Shown here one piece after another: positions 46,133-54,405 of a stretch of 64,000 bases of DNA. The notes under the pieces were generated by a model. That model saw only the letters and a program-made list of their open reading frames with translations, searched no databases and was not told the origin of the DNA. This DNA is from Rahnella rivi (lineage in GTDB: Bacteria > Pseudomonadota > Gammaproteobacteria > Enterobacterales > Enterobacteriaceae). The first letter of the stretch is position 1. Each line of letters opens with the position of its first letter. Location: NCBI RefSeq assembly GCF_019049655.1, contig NZ_JAFMOX010000046.1, positions 30,804 to 94,803 on the forward strand, read 5' to 3'. Made by a program: the position numbers and the translations under genes.

Positions 46133-47737
46133 TCAGGCCAGGCTTTTCAGCACCGTATCAGCCATACGCAATGCCAGAGCGGTTCCCGACAACGTGGAGT
46201 TCACCGTTGAAGCGGAAGGCATAATGCCGGTACCGGCGATAAACAGATTCGGGTGATCGTGCGTACGGCAGTCGCCGTCCACCACCGAATCCTGCGGATC
46301 GCTGCCCATGATCATGGTGCCGGTGATGTGCTGGTTGTTGTCGTACACACCACGCTTGCTGTACACCACCTCAGTGCCGCCCATTTCTTTGACGATTTTC
46401 TGGAAATCAAGCATCGACTGGTCATAACCGCGGTGCACGTATTCCGGGAATTTGTAGTGCACTTCGAGGCGCGGAATACCCCATTCGTCTTTTTCGGTTT
46501 TGCTGAGAACCACACGGTTTTCCGGCTCCGGCAGCATTTCCAGCAGACATTTCAGCTGAATAAAACGCTCCGACTGATAGGTCAGTTTGTCGTTCAGCGC
46601 TTTGCCGTAATAGCCCTGACGCACCAGACGCTCGGTCAGATAACGCACCGGCGACGTGTTGGCGACGTCGATACGTAAGGCCGAGCGGTCGCTGCGGAAG
46701 TCGCCGTCGCGCAGGTTATTGATACTGCCCGGACGCATCGGCCCGCGGCCAAAATACACCGGTTCATCGGCATAAAACTCCACCGAGGTGCCGGGATGAT
46801 CCATCAGGTTGCGGCCGACCATGCCGGAGCTGTTAGCAATGCCGTTCGGGTATTTATCGCTGGTGGACATCAGCAGCAGTTTCGGGCTTTCGATGCCGTT
46901 TGCGGTCAGCACGAAGCGTTTGCCGGTGACTTTATGCGCCACTTTATCGGCATCGAGATAATGCACGGCGACGATGTCGCCGCTGTCATTGGCTTCGATG
47001 TTGTACACCACGGCGTTGGCAATCACCCGCACACCGGCGTCGATGGCTTTGCGCGCGGAAATGCCACCGTGATACTGCGCATCAATCGGGCACACCGGCA
47101 TGCAGTTGTTGTTACCGCAGCAGGCCGGGCGGCCGTCGTAGGGAATGCTGTTACGCGCCTGCGGGCCGATCCCCAGCACGTAACCGAGTTTGGCGATGCG
47201 TTTGCTGATGCGATCGAACCCGTACGGCAGCGGAATGCCCGGCAACGGATAGGGCTGCGAGCGCGGGGAATCCAGCGCATCGTCACCGGAAACGCCCATC
47301 TGAATTTCGGCTTCGGTGTAATAGGGTTCCAGATCCTCATAACCGATCGGCCAGTCGCGGCCCACGCCGTAAAGCGTTTTGATCTTCATGTCGTTAGGCA
47401 GCAAGCGGAACGCCTGTCCGGCCCAGTGCCAGGTGGTGCCACCGACGCCGCGCAGATACTGGGCGGCATAAATATCCGGGCCCTTCTGGATCAGATAGTT
47501 GTTATCTTTTGGCTGGAATTTCGGTTGCGGCGCCCACGGCTTCGGCGGATAGGGTTCGGTGAAGTCGCCTTTGAGCGGTGACTGGCGGAACAATTCAACC
47601 GCTTCATCGCGTTTGATGACCGGTCCGGAATCCAGCATCAGCACGGAAACCCCGGCTTTCGCCATTTTCAGTGCAGCAAGGGAACCGGCAATACCGGCGC
47701 CAATAACAACGACATCTGCATTCAGTGCATCAGCCAT
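46133..47737 (-). CDS. Flavoprotein dehydrogenase subunit, GMC family (gluconate 2-dehydrogenase type)
   Basis: This 534-residue enzyme has an N-terminal FAD site VVVIGAGIAGSLAALKMAKAG (residues 9-29) and the C-terminal GMC signature region HPNLFIAGTGIMPSASTVNSTLSGTALALRMAD. A Cys cluster (CCGNNNCMPVCPIDA, about 206-220) may hold an iron-sulfur centre, as known for related sugar dehydrogenases. It has no signal peptide of its own and is presumably carried out with the Tat-signal small subunit whose gene overlaps it by 8 bases. The substrate could be gluconate, 2-ketogluconate or a polyol. Confidence 0.9.
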   Translation of the reverse strand: MADALNADVVVIGAGIAGSLAALKMAKAGVSVLMLDSGPVIKRDEAVELFRQSPLKGDFTEPYPPKPWAPQPKFQPKDNNYLIQKGPDIYAAQYLRGVGGTTWHWAGQAFRLLPNDMKIKTLYGVGRDWPIGYEDLEPYYTEAEIQMGVSGDDALDSPRSQPYPLPGIPLPYGFDRISKRIAKLGYVLGIGPQARNSIPYDGRPACCGNNNCMPVCPIDAQYHGGISARKAIDAGVRVIANAVVYNIEANDSGDIVAVHYLDADKVAHKVTGKRFVLTANGIESPKLLLMSTSDKYPNGIANSSGMVGRNLMDHPGTSVEFYADEPVYFGRGPMRPGSINNLRDGDFRSDRSALRIDVANTSPVRYLTERLVRQGYYGKALNDKLTYQSERFIQLKCLLEMLPEPENRVVLSKTEKDEWGIPRLEVHYKFPEYVHRGYDQSMLDFQKIVKEMGGTEVVYSKRGVYDNNQHITGTMIMGSDPQDSVVDGDCRTHDHPNLFIAGTGIMPSASTVNSTLSGTALALRMADTVLKSLA

Positions 47738-48299
47738 GAGCCATCACCTCCGTGGAAAATTGTTGCGAAGCAGCAGGTTTATTGACCCAGAAATTCGGTT
47801 CACCCGGTGCGTAGCTCGGAGGCAGCAGGTTATTTTTCAGCAACTGATAGCTGACGATATTTTCGAATCCGATACATTTTTGGCTGCCGGGCTGACCGAC
47901 CACGCCGAGATACCAGCCGCTGACCAGCTGCTGATACAACTGCGCCAGGTCGGCCGGTTGCTGCGCCAGCAACTGATGCAAATCATCACCGACCACGCCG
48001 CTGTGCGCGGTGATCAGTGCGGAAAGGGCATCGAGCTGAGTATCAAGTTGGGCATTTTGCTGTGACTGATGCAGCCAGCTGTAAAGCGCCTGAGCCAGAT
48101 GCGGTTCAAGGGAGTTCATGCCGGTGAGCTGTGCTGAAAGTGTCATAAAACTGGCCGGCATAGTCACTGCCGAGGCCAGTGGCGGGGCGGCATGCGCCAG
48201 GGTGGCAAAGACGCCGCCGCCAAGTATCTGGCTGCCGATCCCCGCAGCCAGTGCGCCCGCCGTGCCGATAACCAGCCGGCGACGAGAAAGATTGATCAT
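47730..48299 (-). CDS. Small (hitch-hiker) subunit with Tat signal, gluconate 2-dehydrogenase subunit 3 type
   Basis: This 189-residue protein has a twin-arginine signal (SRRRLVIGTAGALAAGIGSQ) at residues 5-24. The rest matches the small subunit of gluconate 2-dehydrogenase and sorbitol dehydrogenase, for example LYQQLVSGWYLGVVG and FENIVSYQLLKNNLLPPSYAPGEPNFWV. It probably carries the folded flavoprotein across the membrane. It is translated just before, and overlaps, the flavoprotein gene. Confidence 0.88.
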   Translation of the reverse strand: MINLSRRRLVIGTAGALAAGIGSQILGGGVFATLAHAAPPLASAVTMPASFMTLSAQLTGMNSLEPHLAQALYSWLHQSQQNAQLDTQLDALSALITAHSGVVGDDLHQLLAQQPADLAQLYQQLVSGWYLGVVGQPGSQKCIGFENIVSYQLLKNNLLPPSYAPGEPNFWVNKPAASQQFSTEVMAHG

Positions 48300-48341
48300 G
48301 ACGAGATGTTCCGTGAACGAATTATTATGAGTGTTACGTCG

Positions 48342-48818
48342 TTATTTCAGGACGGCAGCCGCTTTCTCAGAAGACTGGTTATCGATTTCCTGTTTCGGTG
48401 TGCTGACACCGACTGCGCCCACGACTTCACCGTTAAGTGTCAGCGGGAATCCGCCACCCAGCGGCAAAGCATGCGGGATCGCCAGCACCGTGGTTTCGCC
48501 ACCGGCAAGGCGTTGCATGAATTTCAATGAGGGGGCGTGATAGAGCGCAGACGTGCGCGCTTTACCGATCGAGGCATCCACACACCCCGCCGGAGAACCG
48601 TCAAGGCGCTGGAAGGCCAGTAATGAACCAGATGCATCAACAACCGCCACGCAACCGGTGCTGTGTTGTTCCGCAAGAGTGGATTTCACACTGTCGATCA
48701 CGTTGGCGGCCTGCGCGTTATCCAGCTGCGGGTGTTCAGCGGCGAAGGCGGAAGTGGCCGAAAATAACAGCGTGCTGGCACACAGCAACGCTTGTGCGGT
48801 GATATTTTTAACAGACAT
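48342..48818 (-). CDS. Exported GlcG/HbpS-family protein
   Basis: This 158-residue protein has a signal peptide ending in SAFA (about residue 26) and the GlcG/HbpS (DUF336) fold: GCVAVVDASGSLLAFQRLDGSPAGCVDASIGKARTS, then LPLGGGFPLTLNGEVVGAVGVS. Relatives bind haem or act in cofactor handling. It precedes the three dehydrogenase genes by 42 bases and should be cotranscribed, so it may assist haem loading or redox balance of the periplasmic complex. Family membership is firm; the role is inferred. Confidence 0.88.
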   Translation of the reverse strand: MSVKNITAQALLCASTLLFSATSAFAAEHPQLDNAQAANVIDSVKSTLAEQHSTGCVAVVDASGSLLAFQRLDGSPAGCVDASIGKARTSALYHAPSLKFMQRLAGGETTVLAIPHALPLGGGFPLTLNGEVVGAVGVSTPKQEIDNQSSEKAAAVLK

Positions 48819-49223
48819 AGACTCATCCCTTGTAGCAGTAGAAAAACATGGCTTGACGTATTTTTCGAATAAGATTTCAAAAATAAACGTGTTAAATCAG
48901 AAAGATTAAAAAGCAGTAACGTTAACGGGCGGAACACTCAGAGGTGTTTCTTATTGCCACACTAACTGGGGCGTTATTGCTCTTTGTTTCGCGGATGTTA
49001 ATTCAATTAACAAAACGGCAAAAGTGACGATTGCGGCAGGAAATTAATTTTCAGGCGGGTTTGAGAGGGAATTATGCACAAATCAGGCTGGCAGGCCTTA
49101 TGACATAAGGGGTGAACATTTTGTGCTTTTATGAACCAGATGATCCGTTTGTATTAATGCAATGTGATCGGGTTAACAAAAAAAACCTCCCTGAGCGGGA
49201 GGTTTTGGACTGGGCCGGTGTCG
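48819..49223. other. Intergenic stretch upstream of the dehydrogenase operon
   Basis: No gene is seen. It is AT-rich and contains the promoter area of the GlcG-like gene on its left and the terminator of the D-aminopeptidase operon at 49182-49206. No regulatory motif could be assigned. Confidence 0.5.
49182..49206 (-). terminator. Terminator of the peptide-scavenging operon
   Basis: CCTCCC at 49186-49191 pairs with GGGAGG at 49197-49202. On the minus strand eight T follow. It sits 18 bases after the D-aminopeptidase stop. Confidence 0.85.
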
Positions 49224-50771
49224 TTAACTCTGGGGCTGCCAGCTGCTGCGGCATTCATCACGGCGGAAATTCAGAACGCGGCTGCGGTTAGAAATTAGTT
49301 TCACGTTGTACCCCTGGAAGTACAGACAGAAGTTCTTTTTCCACGGGCCGTCGGGCAATTCGACCAGCAACCGTCCCGCGCCCAGAGACGTCAGCTGACC
49401 GCTGGCGCGCAATGTCCCCACACCCATCAGGAACTTATCGCCTTCAATATCAAACGCCGCTTTTGACGCCGGATGATACCAGCGGCCCTGAACCATTTTC
49501 AGGCAATCGTTAGGCTCAACCGGCGTGAAGTAACGCGGTGCATGGCCGATTTCTCCTTTAATGGCTTTACCGTCCCAGCGCAGGCGCATCGGCATATGCG
49601 CGGAAAGGGTGATCGCTTCATCTGCGTCTGCGCCCTGATACAGATTATCTGCCGAACCCAGATAACTGGCCGTGCCGTTGCTGACTTTCAGCCAGTAAGG
49701 TTCCGCCGTGCTGGCATACAGCCCGTCAGGCAGAGCGTGGCTGCGCGGAGGAAGCGGGGCGTCTAACAGCGCTGACATGACGTCCAGCGCATGGCTGTAC
49801 GCGGCGGTGTCTTCTCGGTTGGACACCAGCGCGACCCCTGCATCCCGCTCAGGATGCAGCAGGAAATAGGCTTTGTAACCGGCGTGAGAACCGCCGTGCC
49901 CGTAAACCGTATGCGGTCCTATTTGCGTCGAGGTGGTGCCCAGCCCGTAAGCGGAAGGGATATCGCCGTGCAGGTAACGTTGCGCTGTCAGGGTGTTTAA
50001 TACGCCCGCGCCGGGGCCGGTTTGCGAAAGCAGGCTCTGCAACCAGACGGAAAGCGAACGGACGCTGCCGGTCAGGCTGCCGGAAGCGGAAAGATGCAGA
50101 CCGGCGAGGGCGGTTTTCCAGCCGCTGGTGTCCAGCCAGTAACCCGGTGCCAGGCCGGGCACAATATCGAACCAGGTTTCCGGCGCGTGAAGCGCGATGT
50201 CCAGCGGTTGCGCGATATGCTTTTGCAGCAGATCTTCAAACAAGATGCCTTTCTGTTTGAGGATTTCTTCCACCAGCCGGTAGCCGGTGTTGCTGTAGGA
50301 AATCTCGCTGCCGGCCGGGAAATTCAGCGCGCCATCTTGTGCCAGAAACGTCATGATCGCTTCTGCGTCGCTGACGTTGTAAACCGACACGCCAAGCAGC
50401 GAAAGGGTTTCACGGACATCCGGCAGACCGCCGGTCATGTCCAGTGCCTGACCTATCGTCACCTGAGCCATCGGGGCTTTCAGCTGAGGTAAATGCTTGC
50501 CAAGAGGGTCATTCACCGAAAGACCGGCATCGCTTTTCAGCAACGCCAGTGTGGCGAAAATATGTTTGGTGACCGAGGCGTAGCGGACAACGGAGTCAAT
50601 GCTGAAAGGGGTTGTGGTGGTGAGGTTTTCCAGGCCGCCGGTGGCAAAACCGCGCAGGGTTTTACTGTCGAAGAGGGTGATGGCGCCGCCCGGTTCGCCG
50701 GGTTTATTCCAGTTACCGGTAATACGTTTAGCCGTCGCTTCTGCGGCGTGCCACTGTAAATCAGAGGTCAT
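49224..50771 (-). CDS. D-aminopeptidase, class C beta-lactamase fold
   Basis: This 515-residue serine hydrolase starts at MTSDLQWHAAEA, with GGAG 7 bases upstream; a GTG 12 bases earlier is less likely. SVTK at 66-69 is the SxxK nucleophile motif and YSNTGY (near 155) the second catalytic element. The two C-terminal beta-barrel domains typical of D-aminopeptidase (Ochrobactrum DAP, about 520 residues) follow from about residue 330. There is no signal peptide, so it should act in the cytosol, releasing D-amino acids from peptides imported by the ABC transporter encoded in the same operon. Confidence 0.87.
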   Translation of the reverse strand: MTSDLQWHAAEATAKRITGNWNKPGEPGGAITLFDSKTLRGFATGGLENLTTTTPFSIDSVVRYASVTKHIFATLALLKSDAGLSVNDPLGKHLPQLKAPMAQVTIGQALDMTGGLPDVRETLSLLGVSVYNVSDAEAIMTFLAQDGALNFPAGSEISYSNTGYRLVEEILKQKGILFEDLLQKHIAQPLDIALHAPETWFDIVPGLAPGYWLDTSGWKTALAGLHLSASGSLTGSVRSLSVWLQSLLSQTGPGAGVLNTLTAQRYLHGDIPSAYGLGTTSTQIGPHTVYGHGGSHAGYKAYFLLHPERDAGVALVSNREDTAAYSHALDVMSALLDAPLPPRSHALPDGLYASTAEPYWLKVSNGTASYLGSADNLYQGADADEAITLSAHMPMRLRWDGKAIKGEIGHAPRYFTPVEPNDCLKMVQGRWYHPASKAAFDIEGDKFLMGVGTLRASGQLTSLGAGRLLVELPDGPWKKNFCLYFQGYNVKLISNRSRVLNFRRDECRSSWQPQS

Positions 50772-50856
50772 TTGCGTCTCCACAAACTGTCTATCAGTGA
50801 GAAAGTGGGCAGCCGGAGCTGCTCGTGAAACCTGAACCTGTGCCGCGGGAAAACGG

Positions 50857-51642
50857 TTATTCGGGTTCCTCTAAACTGAGACTCAACGATCGTAATTCTG
50901 CGGTATGCGGATGGCTGACGTTGCCCGTCCGTAAATCGTCTGCGCTCAGAAGCTCGACCATTTCACCACCAATCATCACGCCAATGCTGGTGCAAAGGTG
51001 CGTTACCACCGCCAGATTGTGGCTGACCAGAATATAAGTGAGGTTGCGGCGTTCACGCAGGTCGCAAAGCAGGTTGAGGATTTCCGCCTGCACCGAGACG
51101 TCCAGCGCCGAGGTCGGCTCATCAAGCAGTAAAATTTCCGGTTCTGAAATCATTGCCCGGGCGATGGCCACGCGCTGGCGTTGCCCGCCGGAGAGCTGAT
51201 GCGGGAAACGAAAACGCACGGACTGCGGCAGACCGACTTCGCTCAGTGCGTCGGCAATGCGCTTCTCAATATTCAGAAAGCCATGAACGATCAGCGGTTC
51301 GCTGAGAATACGGTCGATGGTCTGGCGCGGATGCAGGGAGCCATAGGGATCCTGAAAAACCATCTGCACGCGGCGGAAAAAACGCTTCTGCCGGACGGGC
51401 GTCTGGTCTTCACCGCCGATGACCATTTCGCCGGACCATGACTGATTCAGCCCGGCCAGCGCGCGCAGAATGGTCGATTTCCCCGAGCCGCTTTCACCGA
51501 CAATGCCAAAACATCCGCCGGGGGCGACGCTGAAACTGACGCCTTTCACCACTTCGGTATCGCCGAACGCAATGCGCAGATTGTTGAGGATAATCTTACT
51601 GTTATCGAAAAAATCAATGTGTGTTGAGGCGTGTTCTGTCAT
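50857..51642 (-). CDS. Peptide ABC transporter ATP-binding protein, DppF type
   Basis: This 261-residue ATPase has Walker A GESGSGKST, signature LSGGQRQR, Walker B ILLDEPTSALD and switch His SHNLAVV. I chose MTEHASTHID since its ATG overlaps the TGA of the preceding ATPase gene by 4 bases; an ATG 12 bases upstream is also in frame. It pairs with the DppD-type ATPase as a heterodimer. Lacking the long C-terminal oligopeptide extension, it ends soon after LSLEEPE. The D-aminopeptidase gene follows after 85 bases. Confidence 0.92.
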   Translation of the reverse strand: MTEHASTHIDFFDNSKIILNNLRIAFGDTEVVKGVSFSVAPGGCFGIVGESGSGKSTILRALAGLNQSWSGEMVIGGEDQTPVRQKRFFRRVQMVFQDPYGSLHPRQTIDRILSEPLIVHGFLNIEKRIADALSEVGLPQSVRFRFPHQLSGGQRQRVAIARAMISEPEILLLDEPTSALDVSVQAEILNLLCDLRERRNLTYILVSHNLAVVTHLCTSIGVMIGGEMVELLSADDLRTGNVSHPHTAELRSLSLSLEEPE

Positions 51643-52472
51643 GAGGTTTTCCATGCTTCATCACGTACCAGCACCGGCAGCCTGTCCCGCGGATGTTTCA
51701 GAGACGGCAGGCATTCCAGCAGCCCGCGCGTGTACGGATGCTGCGCGTTGAGTAAGTCACCGGCCTGTAAGGTTTCCACAATGCGTCCGGCATACATCAC
51801 CGCCACCCGGTCGCAGAATTTTGACACCAGCGGCAGGTCGTGGCTGATCAGAATCAGCCCCATTCCCCGGCTGGACACCAGATCGTCGAGCAGACGTAAA
51901 ATCTCGGCCTGCACCGTGGCATCCAGCGCGCTGGTGGGTTCATCGGCAATCATCAGCTCGGGGTCGGGCGCCAGCATCATCGCGATCATTACGCGCTGGC
52001 CCATGCCGCCGGACACTTCATGCGCATAACGTTCGGCCACTTTATGCGGATCACGGATGCGCACCTGATCGAGCAGTTCGATGGCGGCGTTCATCGCCTG
52101 TTTTTTTGTGCCGCCTTTGTGAGTCAGCCAGGCTTCCGCCACCTGTTTCCCCACCGGCATCACCGGATTCAGCGAGTATTTCGGATCCTGTAAAATAAAG
52201 CCCACGCGTTTACCGCGAATTTGCCGCATCTGCTTTTCACTGGCATGACGCAGGTCTATGCCATCGAAAGAGAGCGTTTCGGCCCGGCAATGGGCGCTGG
52301 AAGGCAGCAGGTTCATCAGGCAGCGGGCGGTCAGGGATTTCCCTGAACCGCTTTCGCCCACGATGCCAAATTTTTCTTTACCCAGCGACAAAGAAACGCC
52401 GCGCACGGCATCAAAACTGCCGCTGTTGGTTTTAAACGTAATGTGCAGATCTTTGATATCAACCAGCATCAT
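51639..52472 (-). CDS. Peptide ABC transporter ATP-binding protein, DppD type
   Basis: This 277-residue ATPase has Walker A GESGSGKSL, signature VSGGMGQR, Walker B MIADEPTSALD and switch His SHDLPLV, with the C-terminal HPYTRGLLECLPSLKHPRDRLP tail of dipeptide and nickel transporters. The signature reads SGGMGQR, the DppD/NikD form. Its ATG overlaps the permease stop by 4 bases. Confidence 0.93.
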   Translation of the reverse strand: MMLVDIKDLHITFKTNSGSFDAVRGVSLSLGKEKFGIVGESGSGKSLTARCLMNLLPSSAHCRAETLSFDGIDLRHASEKQMRQIRGKRVGFILQDPKYSLNPVMPVGKQVAEAWLTHKGGTKKQAMNAAIELLDQVRIRDPHKVAERYAHEVSGGMGQRVMIAMMLAPDPELMIADEPTSALDATVQAEILRLLDDLVSSRGMGLILISHDLPLVSKFCDRVAVMYAGRIVETLQAGDLLNAQHPYTRGLLECLPSLKHPRDRLPVLVRDEAWKTS

Positions 52473-53395
52473 TGCTCCTTAGGATCGAGAACGTCACGCA
52501 GCCCGTCGCCGAGGAAGTTAAACGCCAGAGATGTCACAAAAATGGCAATCGCCGGAATTAACGGCACCCACCATTCGCTGAACAGGAACCGGCGGGCGGT
52601 GGCAATCATCGCGCCCCATTCCGGTGACGGAGGCTGTGCGCCCATGCCCAGAAAGCCCAGGCTGGCGGCGGTGATAATGATGGAACTCATGTCGAGCGTG
52701 ATACGCACCACCAGGCTCGGAACGCACAGCGGCATGATATGACGCAGTACAATACGGGCCGACGTTGCGCCGGTCAGCCGGCAGGCGGCGATGTAATCAG
52801 TGCCGCGCACCTGCATAGTTTCCGCGCGCGCCAGACGGGCATACGGCGGCCAGGCGGTGAGGGCGATGGCCAGAATGGCGCTTTCAATCCCCGGCCGCAG
52901 TGCGGCGACAAAGGCCAGCGCCAGAATCAGACGCGGGAAGGCGAGGAAGATGTCGGTGACGCGCATCAGCAGGCGATCTACCCATCCGCCCGCATAACCG
53001 GCCACGCAGCCAATCAGCAGGCCGAGCGGAGCGACGATCGCCACAACGATGATCACCATGCCCAGCGTGATGCGACCGCCGTAGAGAATCCGGCTCAGGG
53101 TATCGCGGCCCAGCTCGTCGGTGCCCAGCCAGTGCAGGGAGGACGGCTTGGCTAAGCGGTGCGCCAGATCCTGCGCACCCGGATCATACGGCGTCAGCCA
53201 GGGCGCAAAAATGGACAGCAGCAGAACAATCAGCACCGTGAAAAGACCGGTGACAGCGAGTGGATTTTTGCGCAGGCCGAGCCAGATGCGGTAACGGCGT
53301 CCCCACACGGCCTGCGTGCGGGTCAGCGGCGTATCCGCCAGCAGCCAGACGCGGCTACCGGCGCGGGGTGGCGATGTAACAGGGAGTGAGGTCAT
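52469..53395 (-). CDS. Peptide ABC transporter permease, DppC type
   Basis: This 308-residue permease has an N-terminal OppC-like segment (WLGLRKNPLAVTGLFTVLIVLLLSIFAPWLTPYDP), HWLGTDELGRDTLSRILYGGRI near residue 90, and an EAA loop with RLTGATSARIVLRHIMPL. About six helices are present. It overlaps both neighbouring genes by 4 bases. Confidence 0.93.
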   Translation of the reverse strand: MTSLPVTSPPRAGSRVWLLADTPLTRTQAVWGRRYRIWLGLRKNPLAVTGLFTVLIVLLLSIFAPWLTPYDPGAQDLAHRLAKPSSLHWLGTDELGRDTLSRILYGGRITLGMVIIVVAIVAPLGLLIGCVAGYAGGWVDRLLMRVTDIFLAFPRLILALAFVAALRPGIESAILAIALTAWPPYARLARAETMQVRGTDYIAACRLTGATSARIVLRHIMPLCVPSLVVRITLDMSSIIITAASLGFLGMGAQPPSPEWGAMIATARRFLFSEWWVPLIPAIAIFVTSLAFNFLGDGLRDVLDPKEQ

Positions 53396-54405
53396 TTTAC
53401 GCGGGGATCCAATAGTCGGTAGAGAAGGTCGGCCAGCAGGTTGAGCAGCACATATATCGCGCCGATCAGCAGCGTGGAGCCGATCACCGGGTTCATATCC
53501 GCATTCATCAGTGAGACGGTGAGATATTGTCCAAGACCCGGCCAGGAAAAGACGTTTTCAGTGACCACCGCACCTTCCAGCAAACCGGCATAGGTGAGTG
53601 CCAGAACGGTGATGAGCTGAACGCCGACGGTCGGAAACGCATGTTTCCAGATCACACGCTGCGCCGATAACCCTTTGGCGCGGGCGGTGATCACATACTC
53701 GCCGCTCAGCGCGTTCAGCATAAAGGTGCGGGTCATGCGGGTGATGTAGGCCATGCTGAAATACGCCAGGATCAGCACCGGTTGCGCCATGTGCGCCAGT
53801 GCATCGCGGAACGCCCCCATGTCCCCGGCAATCAGCGAGTCCACGGTTAACAATCCGGTGACCTGAGGGATCATGTCCTGATAAATGATGTCCTGACGTC
53901 CCGGCCCCGGCGCGATACCGAGCACCGAGTAGAAAATCAGCAGGCTGAGCAGGGCCAGCACAAACACCGGCAGCGAGTGACCGGCCAGACATACCACACG
54001 GATGGTCTGATCGATCCAGCTGCCCTGACGGGTTGCAGCCCAGACGCCCAGAGGAATGCCGATCACGGCGGCGATAATGATCGCTGCCGTGGCCAGTTCG
54101 AGCGTTGCGGGGAAGAACCGGGCGATATCGGTGGTGACCAGATTGGAGGTCAGGGCGGAACGGCCTAAGTCACCGTGAAACACCTGACTGATGTAATGGA
54201 AGAACTGCAACCAGAGGGGCTGGTCCAGCCCCATTTCATGACGAACCCGTTCGACGACTGCCTGCGGGGCGTTATCGCCAACCGCAGCCAGAACCGGATC
54301 TGTCGGCATCACGCGACCGATAAAAAACGTCACCACCGACAGACCAAACAAAGTAAGACAAACGCTGATGCAGGTACTCAGATAGCCATTGAGTCTCTTG
54401 CTCAC
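53392..54405 (-). CDS. Peptide ABC transporter permease, DppB type
   Basis: This 337-residue permease has the DppB start TCISVCLTLFGLSVVTFFIGRVMPTDPV, the MGLDQPLWLQFFHYISQ segment near residue 57, and the EAA loop ITARAKGLSAQRVIWKHAFPT near 230. It makes a heterodimeric channel with the DppC-type subunit. Its start overlaps the stop of the binding-protein gene by 4 bases, so all five transporter genes are in one translationally coupled chain. Confidence 0.93.
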   Translation of the reverse strand: MSKRLNGYLSTCISVCLTLFGLSVVTFFIGRVMPTDPVLAAVGDNAPQAVVERVRHEMGLDQPLWLQFFHYISQVFHGDLGRSALTSNLVTTDIARFFPATLELATAAIIIAAVIGIPLGVWAATRQGSWIDQTIRVVCLAGHSLPVFVLALLSLLIFYSVLGIAPGPGRQDIIYQDMIPQVTGLLTVDSLIAGDMGAFRDALAHMAQPVLILAYFSMAYITRMTRTFMLNALSGEYVITARAKGLSAQRVIWKHAFPTVGVQLITVLALTYAGLLEGAVVTENVFSWPGLGQYLTVSLMNADMNPVIGSTLLIGAIYVLLNLLADLLYRLLDPRVK

